Position numbers and translations under genes: made by a program. The notes below the pieces were generated by a model that saw only the letters and a list, made by a program, of their open reading frames with translations, had not been told where the DNA came from and did not search any database. 64,000 nucleotides of DNA from Brienomyrus brachyistius (taxonomy: Eukaryota > Chordata > Actinopteri > Osteoglossiformes > Mormyridae): assembly GCF_023856365.1 (NCBI RefSeq), contig NC_064552.1, positions 11,016,160 to 11,080,159 on the forward strand. Reading direction: 5' to 3'. This document shows, one piece after another, positions 10,140 through 23,669 of the stretch (positions within the stretch are counted from its first letter, which is position 1; each line of letters starts with the position of its first letter).

Positions 10140-11490
10140 ACCATCCACCCCTTTCATGTGCCATGACCCCCTTCATTAACCTCGTGTGGATTCCCAATGT
10201 TTACCAGCTGTTTCTTGTTGTTGTTATCAGTCTGATCTATTTAAGTCTGCATTAGGTATGTTTTCCCCGGTCCGGTCATTGAAGTCTAGCGTCCGTCTGT
10301 AGTGTTGCCTCGTGTGTTTATCTAATAAATCCCACGATTACCCCACTACCGCTTCTGTCCTGCTTCCCCGCTCCGCGCCCGAGCGTAAAGCCAGGACGGC
10401 ATCCTTGGAAGCATCTAAATAATAATGACGCTGAGCTTCTGACTTCAACTTTGTCAGGCATGTCGCACAAGCCACTTAGACTATTGAGATCATTTTAATC
10501 TCCAGGCATAGAAACCTAAAGCAAAGTCATTAACCTAAAGCAAAGATTTGACAACAACGTATCTTTCACCGTTTCGAGAGAAATACGCCTGCAGCTTATA
10601 CAAATGTTTACCGATGTCTGCTATACGGTTATGTGTTTTTTTTATGTTTTTTTCCCCCATAATGCACTTCGTGTCATGTTGTGTGCTATCCTGAAGTACA
10701 ATTTAATTGCTTTTTAATATCGTTCTATTGCATTCCTTTGCAATTCAATGAAGGTAAACAACAAAGCTGTTGATCAGCACTCCCCCCCCTGCCCCCCCCA
10801 CTGCCCCCCTGCTCCCACCCCCACTCTGATGACTGCCATGGTTGAACCAGCATCACGTCTACCACTCTGCACCTCCCCCAGCCCCCACTAATGCCCCCCC
10901 CCCCCCAGCTTGGACACCATCCCAATACACCTAATATGCCGTTTATCGCCTGTCCCCATCGGCGCCCCGCATCCTAGGCCCGCTCCGGGGCTTACCGGCC
11001 TCGTCCGGAGAGGCAGCAGACCGTGACCACGGCGAACAGGAATGAGGAATGACGCAATCTGGGCTTTTCGAGAATAACGTAACCTGATCCCGACACAACG
11101 GCACCACGGCATTCACTCCCACAGCAGCGTTCCCTTTTGTGTACGATGAAATGCTGTCAAAGGAGTGTGATATAAAACACCTCATTTAAAGTCTATTTAT
11201 CAGAACAAGTATACTGCCCCCCCCCCAACACCCAACTTCATAATATTCCTAATAAGCAAAATCAGTTGTAGAATTCCATGCTGTTACCACTCTTCATTAA
11301 TTCCGTATAACGGTACCATACAAAGGTCTGATGCAGCAAAGGAAATGTTTGAAGCTATTTATCTGGGTAGTAAATGTATATCTACTTGGAACTATTTAAC
11401 ATTAGAACATCAATTAACTAATGACATGAATTTCTTTTATTCTCCAGAAAGTTACTGATATCAAGTTGGATGGCTAGATGAACACCACTT
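10140..11490. other. Intronic sequence without recognised genes
   Basis: This is unique-looking intronic DNA. It contains C-rich blocks at 10780-10830 and a C13 run at 10894-10906. No exon, repeat family or RNA gene is recognised. Confidence 0.6.
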
Positions 11491-11636
11491 CAGTTCCCAA
11501 ACCTCTCCTCAGGGGCACCTCAGCCATTCCAAGTATTTGTTAAATTTCACCACCAGCTCACTTAATTAATTGAGTATTGGAGGGTGGCTGAAAATACTGA
11601 GCTGACTATAGGAGAGGTTTTGAAATGGCTACGCTG
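11491..11636. mobile_element. Probable hAT-type MITE, degraded
   Basis: The left end CAGTTCCCAAACCTCTCCTC and the right end AGGAGAGGTTTTGAAATGG...CGCTG are imperfect inverted repeats of each other. The centre is also partly palindromic (TTAATTAATTGAG). The flanks CACCACTT and ACACAATT match at only about half their positions, so the target duplication is not convincing. Confidence 0.5.
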
Positions 11637-13139
11637 ACACAATTTGATAGACAAAATGTCATAGTTTTACAGCAACATGAAGATCATTTAAGCATCATTT
11701 TCTTTGACTGCCTTCAGACTTCTGCACAGTTCTGTGTATTTTTGATTTTTCATTATTCGGGTATAACCTTATAATTCAAACGTTACTTCCCACTCTACAA
11801 ACAACATGCATTCCTAAAGTCTGGTCTCAACTCTGCAGCGTGATTATTGTTCTGAACTGGGCCCAGTGGCCTCCCAGCAAAGACAGACCCACTGCCTGGA
11901 TACGAAGTGAAAGGTGATTTTTTTTTTCAAACCCTACCCTACAGCCGTACCGCTGGGTGAAAGCAAAGGGCCGTCAGGCGTCTGGTAAAGGCAATATTTA
12001 AAGTAACAGAGATTCCCAAAAGCCTAAGCCTCTCTGAATGTAGGTTCATTGGCCCATTGGTGGCACCCTGGTCCTTGGATGCACTTCCAGGTCCCCCTCT
12101 GCCTGTTTACTAAACTTATGTGCTGCGATAAACCAAACCGCCAAACTCCCTGAATGCTTCCCTTGACCCGACCCAAGACATTCTGGTCGTTTCAGACCAT
12201 CACCTTGTTCACGTACCAGGATTCCAAATCCAGAGATTACGAGGGGGGCAACAAGGGTCTAGCAGAGCATCTGCACCAGTCAGTGCCATGGACCTCCAAT
12301 CACTGGCAGTATGATTTCTTGGTAAAAGCCTGGCGTAATAATGGCAGATGTCTTCTGTTTCCGTTGATAAGCTATCATCCCGTCCTACCTGCCATCATCC
12401 CTGCGCCCCCTACTGGACAGGAGAGGCATTGCGGGCAGCTAACCCGGATCTAAGGTGTCTCTCTCTCTAAGGGGGACTTTGCAGTGTTTTTTTTTTTTTT
12501 TTGACAAGGGTTACAGTGCTAATTTTAACAAAGCATTCCTGCGTTCCCTTGAATTCACGCATGCAGATGGAGGCGAGTAAAAGAGGCATGTCATTATTTT
12601 ATCCATTAGCCCTACAGCATACACTTCCCAAATGGGGATGTGTTACTTTTCGGGAAAAACCTTAAACGGCTTCAGGTTTGCAATACATACACACACTTTA
12701 ACACTAACATTACAGGCGCATGAAGAAGAAGACCCTGAATTTACAAGAATGATGTAATCTATACACACAAATAATACGACATATACATATTTTATAAATG
12801 CATATATTGCATTTTGACATGCCAGAAGTGAGATATACTGAGCATAAAAAGATACATACACTCAGGCCTCAGATATGACGATAATATGCACATTTGTCCT
12901 GTTTTTACTCTGTCGTCCCTCTTCCTTACTATGACTTTGTAAGCACAATGCAGTAACTGCACCATAGAACTACAATCACGCAACAGAAACTGCAACTGTA
13001 CCAGTGTTCCCTCAAACGAGCACCAGATGAGAGCGAAACACGACCATCTACAATAATGCCTAAGAATCAGCTGGACCAGTTATGGTCCCCGGGTTGCAGT
13101 GCAGTCCGGTGAAGGACCCGGCTTTGGTCGGCTTGCTCT

Positions 13140-14060
13140 GAAGGTCGGCTTGTTCTGATGCCGGCTTCACCGGCATCGTACCGAAAACAACGGCATTTCT
13201 TCCCTCCGTCTCAGGCCGACCCAAGACGACAGAAAGCTGTCCTCGCCACCGACTGCCGGACCACCACGGATGCGCGGCAGGTCTGCCCCAAAATTCCCGG
13301 CACTCGTGACACCAAGGTCAGGCACCCTGCTTTCATGAAACGCAGACAGATCCTTTACCTTGGAAATCTCAGCCGAGTGGAAGAACAGACGCTGCAAAAA
13401 GCAAAGAGGCAAAAAGTTCCGCGCACCTCCGTCGGCTGGCGGTGAAGCCATTCCCCTGTCCGGGACGGCCCCCCACCCGGACTTGTGCTATGTGAGCACA
13501 GTCATGTTACACCCCCACCGCGTAAACAAGCCGCCACGGCACGTCCTGCGTGCCCCTGCTCCTCCCGCCGCGATCCCGTCCAGGATGCTCTGCGCATATC
13601 GGAAAAACGGCGGTCATGCCAAGGGGACCGGGGACACTCACGGCTCCTGGCAAATCCGCTCCTTCCTCCACTGCCATTTTCGCCGCAGTCCGGAGTGAAA
13701 CCCGAGGATTCAATTATCGGCCGCAGGGCTGGGGGGGTGGGGGGGGCAACAGCATACCCCAGGACTAAAAATACCTGCACGGAGGCTAAGTGAATAGAAG
13801 TTCCGGAGATAATCTTTGCTCAGAAAGCAAGTGACGGGATGCCACCCACCCTGGCCCAGAATTAGCCCCCCCACCAGCGATGGCGACTCAGGCAGCACAG
13901 CGGAACGAAGGGGGGGGGGGGGGGGGTCACTATCTCCACTTACCATATTTGTAGGTGCTAGTTACTCCGCCGGGACACGTGTGGCCATGACACACGGAAG
14001 GGGCGACCAAAATAGCCGAGCGGCAGTCAGAGGGTTTGCGAAAGGCCCCTCCGGCCCCCC
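13140..14060. other. CpG-rich block in the ank3 intron
   Basis: CpG density is high from about 13140 to 14060, compared with the flanking AT-rich intron. It contains a G17 run at 13910-13926. I see no first exon with a good donor and no known peptide here. It could be an unannotated promoter, an enhancer, or simply GC-rich sequence. Confidence 0.35.
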
Positions 14061-15495
14061 TGTCCAGATCACGTCCTGCGTATGCCTTGTTGTCATCCTG
14101 CTTTTCAGCTTTTTTTTTTCCTCTCTTTTCTCTCTCCCGTGCTCTCTCTCCCCCTCCCTCTCTCCCCACAATGTGGGCTGCGAGCCGGGCGCTCCCTCCG
14201 AGTGGCTGAAGCTTCTAGCACTAACCGGCCCACACTCAGGCCCAGGTTAGCAGGATTGCAGAGCTCGTCCCCGGGCATTAAGGTGCAGGGCCATCCCTCC
14301 CTCCGCAGCGCTGGCCGCTGGCCCCCCGACCAGGTCCGCAGCCTCCAGAAGCTTCTTCGACCCACTGAATAAATAGCACTTTCCCCATTCGCTGGCAGTT
14401 TGGTGATTGGAATTGACGCAGACTTTGGCAGCATCAGCCCAGGCCACTTAAGCAGCAGGTTGCTAATGCCCAGCCCCACCTAACTCTACTAATGCACTAC
14501 TGAGTTCACCAGCTGTCTCTGTGCAGTACAGCGCAAGCCCAGCCCCAGACTGCAAAGCAACCATTTTCCCATAAAACCCCACAAGCCCCCTGGTATTCAA
14601 GATGTGACAGGTGCTGTTTAATTCCCTCCGAATCAGTTTTTCAGGCGGACATTTCCTCCCTATATGGTTATGCGGTAAAGGTGAGCAAATATCTAAACAC
14701 ATTGTCTCGTAAAAATGATCAGGTTTTCATGTGGAATTCAAAGCCCATGCAAAGCATCAAGAGCATTGTTAATTTACGATCGACTAATCGATAGATCTGA
14801 GGTCCACAACATGATGTATGGAAAGCACGGGGAATCAGGCCCGTAATCTATTAAGTAAAGGAGCATGTCTAAATTTGAATCTGTCACAAGCAGCCTGGGA
14901 CCGCGGTACAGGAGGGTATTTCCCACAATCTGGCTTAGAAAAAGTCTGCACAAGGGCAGGATCATTCAGAGATTCCGCAGGACACGTGAGCAGCGGAACG
15001 CTGGATTTCCGATCCTTCCTGAAGTGTAGTGTAACCATGGCAACAGCAGCCCTTACCGCAGTGGAAATGGGAGCTCCAGGACGGGAGCTGTAGTCGCAAA
15101 TTCCGGAATGTGAGCCGCTTGTGATGCCGTCGCAGTGAAAAACGGTGGGATAACGGGCTGGGGTTCTACGCCACTGCACAGCGTGGCCGACCCTCCCCGT
15201 CTCCAGAGGCACTGGACGGCATTCCTAAATTCATTTATGATGATGCTGGAATGTTCCATAACGGCACGAGAGAAACATGTGGATATCATAACAGTGAGGA
15301 GGAGCAGATCTGGAGCAGCTGCACCCTGCAGGACCGTGTGGGCAGGAGAGCCGACAGAAACCGAAGAGAGGGGGCTTCATTAAGAGGAGGTTACAAAAAA
15401 ACGTAGGAAGAAGAAATATGGATGAGTGGCATTCTGATGTCAGCAAATGACAAATAAAACGGGCATTGTGAGGTGGAATGGGGCTATGATAGGAA

Positions 15496-16072
15496 ATGGG
15501 CATGGGGGCAACGGACACGGGCATGGGGGCCACGGGCCTGGGGGCCACGGACACAGGGGCCACAGCCACGGGCATGGGGGCAACGGGCATAGGCATGGGG
15601 ACCACGGACACAGGGGCCACAGCCACGGGCATGGGGGCCACGGACAGGGGGGCCACAGACACGGGCATGGGAGACACAGGCCTGGGGGCCACGGACACAG
15701 GGGCCACGGGCATGGGGGCCACGGACACGGACCCTGGGGGACACGGGCCTGGGGGCCACGGACACAGGGGCCACAGCCACGGGCATGGGGGCAACGGGCA
15801 TAGGCATGGGGACCACGGACACAGGGGCCACAGCCACGGGCATGGGGGCCACAGCCACGGGCATGGGGGCCACGGGCATAGGCATGAGGACCACGGACAC
15901 AGGGGCCACAGCGACGGGCATGGGGGCCACTGACAGGGGGGCCACAGACACGGGCATGGGGGCCACGGACACGAGCATGGGGGCCACGGACATCGGGGCC
16001 ATGGACACAGGCATGGGCATGGGGGCCACAGAAATGGGCATGGGGGCCACGGACACGAGCATCAGGGCATGT
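15496..16072. repeat. G-rich minisatellite with 12- to 18-bp units
   Basis: This is about 580 bp of tandem, variable units such as CATGGGGGCCACGGACAC and GGGGCCACAGCCACGGG, with longer-range duplications of about 100 bp. Unit lengths are multiples of three, so several frames on both strands stay open and yield Gly/His-rich or Pro/Val/Ala-rich low-complexity strings. I do not regard these as genes. Confidence 0.93.
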
Positions 16073-16089
16073 GCTACAGTCTTGGGATT

Positions 16090-16167
16090 TAGGGTTTTTA
16101 ATCAATTGAGCATTCATTTGGAGCAAGATAGGGACCAACCCTGGACAGGGTGCCAGCCCATTGCAGT

Positions 16168-16206
<39 letters not shown>

Positions 16207-16322
16207 CACTCCCTCACTCACTCACATAAACAGTCAATTTACGCACTTTCAATTCACTTAGTGTATTATTCTGGAAGGTGGGAGGAAGCGGTGTTGTGTC
16301 CCACTGCGCCACCCTGGCCTTG
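16090..16322 (-). mobile_element. tRNA-derived SINE-like repeat containing (CA)n
   Basis: Read on the minus strand, the head CCAGGGTGGCGCAGTGGGAC (near 16320) is followed by a body with a (CA)n/(TG)n run at 16169-16209. Next come CTGGCACCCTGTCCAGGG and GTCCCTATC. These blocks are characteristic of the same common teleost repeat seen at 9.7, 23.7 and 59.3 kb. It directly abuts the G-rich minisatellite. Confidence 0.6.
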
Positions 16323-16324
16323 CA

Positions 16325-19300
16325 CAATGTGAATTGTTAATATGGAGATTATATGTTATGCGCACGCAATTGTCACGTCGCAAGGACGGCGATAATCAGC
16401 TGGGTGTAAACCTTCAGTAAATTGGACGAAAACATGTTTGCTGTTACAGGAAACAAAACTGAAGGCCAGTGATTATTTCAATTCAATGAACATACACATA
16501 TGTTGGTCTAATCTGAACATTTAACACATCTTAGCGATATAAATACAATGTCTTAGAAACACATTAAAAACAGCAGCTAAGTCTTCAAGTGGCACTGACT
16601 GCTAGCTGCTTTCAAGTACATCCAGGCGATGTAACCCTAGAGCTAACCACACACTCAGGACACAGACACCCAGCAGCTGAATTTCAGCCAATCAGAAACG
16701 ACGAAAGCATACGCGACTCCCACTGAGAGCCTTCTGTGCTGGGACACCATAAACGACACCATAGATTTGCAACGATCATGATGTCGCATTAGCGGACTCT
16801 GGAAATAAAGCTAACAGTGTGCTGCGACCAGACAGCGCCCCCTAGGGACGAAGAAGCAGGTTGTCTACGGGGAGGTTTCTCCATCTCACGGACGCCAGTC
16901 TCTGCTACCGAGGGACCAGGGACTTCCATCTCGCATTAAGCCACCCCTGACCATCGCCTGAGAGTCTCTGCCGCTTACATTGCTAGTGTAGAAGTGTCAA
17001 TTTCAGAAGCAACTGTACATTTTGCGGTTTGACGGATGAGTTGAACGGATGAGTTGCGAGGCAGATATAAGTACCAGTAGACTCATGAACCACGCACCCA
17101 TGATGCACCCCTCCTTCGCTCTTGAAGCTAAACAGGGTATTAGCGTTTATTTCAAAGGATCGGCAACAACACTCGGCTCTGTCCGACATGCTCTTTGTTA
17201 TTCCATGATGCAAGACTGCTGCAAGCGTGCTAATCACTAATTGGTAACGCAGCCCCGGGTCTCACAGCGTTCCCGAGGCAGGAAATAGATGCAACTGCTG
17301 ATCCAGCACAGGGCCAGTGCAGGCAGTGGCGTGGCCCCAGTGCACCCTGGGGAATGGAGTGGCAGGGGAGACCTGATAATCACCAGTCTTACATCAAACC
17401 CTACTGGACAGCTATTAGCATAATGCTAATGGCGTGTGCTACGGGTGGGCTGCAGTTCACCCATCCCCTCCCCGCTTTATCTCAGGATGACCTAGCCCTG
17501 ACCCTTGCTCCTTCCCCCTACCCTTCCAACCACGCCCCTCATTCACAAAGGCTCCTGACTCCAGCAGCACGGTAAAAAAAAAAAAAACAAACAAGAAAAG
17601 CCACCACCCTTTCAGCCACTAATTCATCGTAAGGCTGGTGTGTGACTCACACCCCTGCCATGTGTCACATTAATTCAGTCCATAATGCCACTCGGTACGA
17701 CGGCGAGCTGCCCTAAGAGGCTACCCAACATGTCGAAGGGAAGTAAAAATGGACGGCGGAGCTTAAATTATGTATTTACACAGAATCATTAGCAATGATA
17801 TCAGTAAATGTTAATGCTCGCTAAAGTACACGAGATTGCTGCCGGCTTATCATTATGATTGGCAAAATTAGGCCCCACCACATCCTGCCCACATAGAAGA
17901 TCCATTTCCTATTAAGCGCAGATAAGGTAAATACAGGTTAAGGTGACATTTCCAGGCTTCTTAAAGCACCTTGAGTCCAAACCCTTGCTTGAGTAATTTT
18001 TTTTTTTTTATAACTTTTTTTAACCATGTTGAAATATAAAATCATTACACCGCCCCCCACCCACCAGAACAGTAAGGCTGAGGGACCATCATTCTCCATG
18101 GATGGAGGGGGGGTTTTGTCAGAAACACAAGACGCTGAGTTCGTCCCCCCCCTCCCCACTTTTGACCTTGTTTTCCTCCATCTGTCACTTTCCAGCTGAC
18201 AGAGCCATGGGTGCATCCAGATGAGCCCCCCCCCCAATCACCTGGAACAGATCTGTTGGCAGGCCTCCAGGGCTCCAGTCATGTGACTAACACGGGCCGA
18301 CACCAAAAATCTGGGGACAGGGTCTGCCTCAGAGACACCCCCCACTTGCGATAATTCTACTTCAGTGTCAGTCATTCAGATCTCGAGTTCCTAAGGGTGA
18401 GAACCTGACCCCTTTTTGATACTCAGACCTTGCAACACCTATGCATACTCAAATCACACTCGTTAACAAGTAGCGAGCAGCAGCAGGCTAGCACGTTAGC
18501 ATTCTGGGGACACAGACATGAACCCTCATGCTTAAGGTTTCGTATTCTGGCTCCAGCAAACCGCCCAGCCTCTGTAGACTCAAATATCCAACTGTGTGGA
18601 TGAACTGCTACAGCAGATAATAAAATGGATTACAGATCGAAATGCCTATGGATTACTGAACGGTACTTTGTGCCAATTTTACCAAGTCAGCAACATGCTT
18701 GTGTTTTCATGAGTCATCTATGCTTTCCTCCTGCCCTCCGACATGAGTGAGTTTCGAAATTCATCTGGTGTTCGTTCGTCATCCACCTCGACAAAGGCCT
18801 TGCGAGTCGCGAGCCTTTCGATGGCCATCACGGGCAGTCTGGGAGTGTGGACAGATCTCATCATCAGGATCGCCTCATCGTATCTTGAAAACACACTGAC
18901 GTATCGAGAACGATTTCTCGAGTTTACCTAAAAGCTTACCCGACAAGATTACTACAGCAACTGTTTAATAACAGGACGTTATTTTCCTGGCTTTTCCCCA
19001 GCGTTGGTCTCAAGCTGCCACAACTTTGTGAAGCATCAAGCGCGGAACCAACTGGGGACAGTGGGAACAAGCCTGACAGACACACCGGCTGCAGTGATAA
19101 CACTCCACCACTCTCAGAATCCAGCCTACAATATGATCCCAGGTCTAATCCCTTGATTTCTGAACCCGTCAAAATAATACTTCCCCATTATAATGCCTTT
19201 TTAACTTCTAATACTCCTTAACCGAGCATCAAAGGCTGGTAAAAAGCAGCATGCGGGCCAATTAAGTATTGTGTTTACCACTAGCGGACTACTTTTGATG

Positions 19301-21440
19301 CAGTGGCAGAATCGAAGATTGGCCCTCACTTTTCAGGATCTGTGGGACTGGAGAAGAGGGGGATAGTTTCTGCTGGCCCTAGACAAATTTACAAAAACGT
19401 CAGTAGCTTCTTGTCGTCCAAAACCCATAATGTAATAATAACATAACAGCACGATGATGTTCATGCACAAAATCAAGTACACTGCTTTCCCTTTCCATAA
19501 ATGCATGTTCTAGAATTAAACATGAATTTCCCCTTTGCCTCCACGCACCCCATAATCGTCACATTTGGCTAAAGGCCATCGGCATCAGTGACATGAGATG
19601 TGATTCATTCAATAATACACAAGTATTTTAAGTCGGAAAGCTATTTAGCAATACCGGGGACCAGTATTAGCCAGACAACTTGTCAGATTTAAGATCAGTT
19701 TAAATGGCATTTATCTTCATTCACTTACAACCCAAAATACCTTAAATCCGATAAGTTATCCAGCTAAGCAAGTAATCCTGCTTTCTGAACCCCAGTTCTA
19801 GCCAGGCTCACTGTTAGCAATATCATTTGATATCAACACATTACACGGTATTTTGTGCATACAGATACCGTAGCAACATGTCCACTGATACCGACAGTAC
19901 TGTGTGTACAATCGATTTAATGAAACTCGAATCGAACATAAGTGCTAATGACCAGTGTATAAACTACAGCTTTCACTTCTGTTGATGAAGGACGCAGCCA
20001 TCTTGAATTCTGCGGTCGGGGTTGTAGAGGATCCTCTGGCTTTCTGAGTGGTGACTTCAGAGGGCATTCCAACTGCAATTTACGATTAGGAACTCGGAAT
20101 TTCCAATGTTTGAGTTCAAATGGAATGCAGCATTGGGGTGGTGGGGGTGTATACCGGGGTTGAAAGCTGAATGGTCCCCCCTCCCCTGTCATATAACGAT
20201 AAGCTTGACTCCTTTGAATGAGTTATGGCCCCTCTAATGTCCCCCTCTTAAATCACCCGAAAATTGCCCTTGAGAAGCGGAGAAACTACCAGCCATCTGT
20301 CCCCCCCTGCACCCCCACCCCCACCCCACTCAGGACTCCCACCCACTGCCTCAAACGGACATCAAGATTCGTCTTCCTCCTTGTCATGTGTGTTCTCCCT
20401 CAGTTACTCTCCACAAGCGCGCTCCCCCAATACCACACCCCTTCTAACCCCCCACCCTCACCCCCAGCCTCTGGGACGTGGCACGAAAAGGCAGCGTCGC
20501 AGGGGATGCGTCCGTCAGCAAACCCACAATAAGCCGCGTTTGCCACAAGTGCACGGGTCCCGGTCTGCGCTAATACACCGCAGCTCACAGAAAACAACTG
20601 CATGTGTGGTGCGTATGGCCCTTGGTGAGCTCACAGATGGACTGCTTCCGGTTCACCTCCCAATTCCGTTCTCAGCCACCGAGTCCACATTTCACAGTCC
20701 GCTACCCGCGATCTGGAGGCAGGGGGTGCAGGACCTCATATTCTATAGAATAAAACTGATTTGTATCTGAAAAATAAACAGCACCAGATGTGGGGGGGGG
20801 ACCACGATGGATTTGAAAATCTATCATCAAAATTCGGTTACCGGTTTAAAGCACAACAACCTTAAACTCCTCAGTTCAATGGAGTGACTCAAGCATGTGT
20901 AACAGATAATCACTGTCACCGAACCAATCAGCTGTCAGCACACCGGGACAAAGAGTGCGTCCACATCCAATCAGGACGAGCGACCACATACTGTTCCCAG
21001 CATAGCCTCATGTAGTGTAGCTACCTGTAAGCTCCACCCCCACACTGGCTGACGCCTCACTTCTAATCCATCTATTTTTTTTTTCCCTTCCCCCGAGTCT
21101 CTTGCTACCAGCGCTTAGTACAGTCTGTCACACTCGACACATCCATCCATTACCACAGAGCAGATCCGGACGGCGGAGCGAATACCATGGCCCAATCCCA
21201 TAATGCATTACTGATCCACTCTTCCTCAGCAGATTTACCAGAAAGCCATTATCCCTGTCATTATTTACAAAGAAATAAAGAATTATGAAATATTGAAATA
21301 AGATTTAATAAGATGGAACTGACTAGGGACAGCAAGGTGAAGTGGAGAATTCGGCATGCTAAAGTAACCACGATTATGAATGCGTGAAACATACTGGAAG
21401 GTTTCAGTATTCATCACAAACACAGAACCTTCCTACAGAA
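16325..21440. other. Intronic sequence without recognised genes
   Basis: I see nothing beyond intronic DNA with short homopolymers (A14 near 17574, T11 near 18000, C-rich patches near 18050-18240 and 20300-20470). No exon or repeat family could be supported. Confidence 0.55.
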
Positions 21441-21785
21441 ACATGCATCAATCTCTTCTCATGTTCATATCACCTTTATCTTACACCCATATCATGCTGA
21501 TCTCATACCAGTCTTTTTATCTCACACTGATCTCTGATGGCACACTGATCTCACCGTGATTTCACTCTGTTCTCATACTGTTCTCTTATCTCACTGGGAA
21601 ATCATACTCGTCTCATGTCAATCCTTCGCTGATCTGACTCTCAGCTCACTCTGACCTCGCATTGATCTCTGATCTGACGCCGATCTCCGGTGCCGTTCTG
21701 ATCTCAGGTCTCACTCTGATCTCACGCTCATCTCACGCTCATCTCACCACTGATCTCACCACACTCTTCACATCACACTTGGACG
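21440..21785 (+). repeat. Degenerate CTGATCTCA-type tandem repeat
   Basis: A loosely periodic run of CACTGATCTCA-like and CTCATCTCACG-like motifs recurs about every 10-20 bp for roughly 340 bp. It looks like an old, decayed minisatellite. Confidence 0.75.
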
Positions 21786-22799
21786 ACCCCAGACTTCACA
21801 GCCCAGGATGAAACCCATCAGACTCACTGATATGATGTCCCTAGCAGGCACTACCGTGAAACATGAGCTACACAAACAAAACAACCCGCCCACTACCCTC
21901 GGCGAGGCTGTTTACTCAAAATGCAGTGTTTTGTGCCAGGAGATACCAGCCCGAATCGATCCGGAGCCACTCAGGAACGAGCCCCCGCCCAGCAGCCGTG
22001 ACGCAAGGCGGGCCACCTTGCCAACAAGCATGTGCCGGCTCCACTCCACTTGGCACAACCTGCTGGGCCATCAGGCCGCGACAGTGACAAGCAGCGCGCG
22101 GGAATATTACGCAAATGGCAGCCGTGACAGACCGAGCGCGGGCAGAGAGCCGAGGCCAAAGACATAAATAAATACGGAAAAAGTGGCCTTACAAGTTAAT
22201 GAATGTAATGCTTTGATAGCACATAATATATTCATTGAAAAATTAATGTGATAGTTATAAAAAAAGGAGGATAATGTAAATGTAATTCAAGGAAGTCAAA
22301 AAATATTTCAAAATTATTTCAAAAGAGATATTTCCACTATGTAGTAACTCAGACGAACGAATTTGTGAGCTGGGCAGAAAGTATTACCTGAGCTTTAGAG
22401 GGTTAAACCTCTCAGACACCACTATCCCCCCCCCATCCCACCCCACGCAGCTCAGCTCAAGGCCTTCTGGGATATGCTCGTCTGAGGAGCGGCACCTTCG
22501 GGGCAGGGGATGTGAATTAGGCCAGTGATGCCCCCCCCCCCCCCCTGCGCACAGCTCAGCGGAATCACGCGTGCCGGGGAGGGCGGCGCCGAAGATATGG
22601 GGTTGCAGTAAACTCAGTTGTGTATGCCCCCACCCCCGCCATTCAGCCCCCACCAGGAGAACACGGCTTCCGAAGCCACCGATCAAGGACACCGTGGTGC
22701 TCTGAGCAAGCTCTCCCTGCAAGCCGGCTAGCCACGCAGCCACCTTCTAGAACAGCCCGGATTATTCCGCTACCATAATTCCCCTTTATTAGGTCACCA

Positions 22800-23110
22800 G
22801 GGCTCGCTCTTTCCGAGAGGATTACCGATTACCCGGGAACGGCCCGGCACCTCTTTGAGCGGGATCAGCCCCCAGCCGAGCATAGGATTCGACACGGGAG
22901 ATAAGCATCGCGATAGGGGTCACATGGACGTCGGCAGTGGCAGCGTGCGCGTATCTGTGTGTATCCACGGCGATGGCAGAAGCCCCCAGGCAGTCGCTGC
23001 TACTGGTGGAAGAAACACGAACGCTTGTTTTTCTTGATTTAGTGCAAATGAGCGTGACGGCCCCCGCCCTTGGCGCAGGATGGAGAACTGCACACGCCGC
23101 ATCCAATCGG
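22800..23110. other. CpG-rich patch in the ank3 intron
   Basis: This is a moderately CpG-dense patch. No exon with supported splice sites or known peptide is seen. It is recorded only because it contrasts with the surrounding intron. Confidence 0.25.
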
Positions 23111-23426
23111 CGAGTCTAGCGCCTTGGCCTCTGTAGTCCCCCCACCCCCACTCTCTCCTGCATAGATGCCTCACTGTCAGAGGAAGGGGGGAGGGGGGCC
23201 AGCCTAAGCATAGTCCTCCTCTGCCCACACCAATCACAGGGCACAGATCCTGCCCCCCCCCCACGTAACCACGAGGGATCCGGCCGGATCGCTGACGCTC
23301 CACAAAGTTCTTTCACGAATAGCGGGACACTAATTAATTCCTGCTTGGTGTTTCCTCTTGCGCGGGACTCACGGCTGTGTTGAGCTCCATATCTCCTCTT
23401 CAGTGAGCCCTCCTCGCACATGTGAC

Positions 23427-23590
23427 CAGAGGTGGATAGTTCAGGCACAGAGAGTAAAAATCCACACCAGGATTTCATTTCAACCAGCAGCTAAGCATAA
23501 AGACTCACTGTCACAGAGTACTGAACTGGATGGTTGAAACAAAATCTTGGTCTGGATTTTTGCTTTCTGGGCCTGAACTATCCACCTCTG
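23427..23590. mobile_element. hAT-type MITE, CAGAGGTGG family (copy B)
   Basis: This 164-bp element starts CAGAGGTGGATAGTTCAGG and ends CCTGAACTATCCACCTCTG, which are perfect inverses over 19 bases. The flanks CATGTGAC (23419-23426) and CGTGTGAC (23591-23598) are an 8-bp duplication with one mismatch. It belongs to the same family as copies at 9817 and 60744 and is non-coding. Confidence 0.88.
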
Positions 23591-23669
23591 CGTGTGACAA
23601 GTGAAGCTGGAATGTGCTACGATGAGGGACCCCGAAGGCAAAGGTGAACTGGATTCTGTTACTCAAGCT

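Noticed and set aside
15440..16207. Open frames of 145-255 codons on both strands
   Set aside because: They are by-products of a G-rich minisatellite with units divisible by three. The strings are low-complexity and open in several frames at once.
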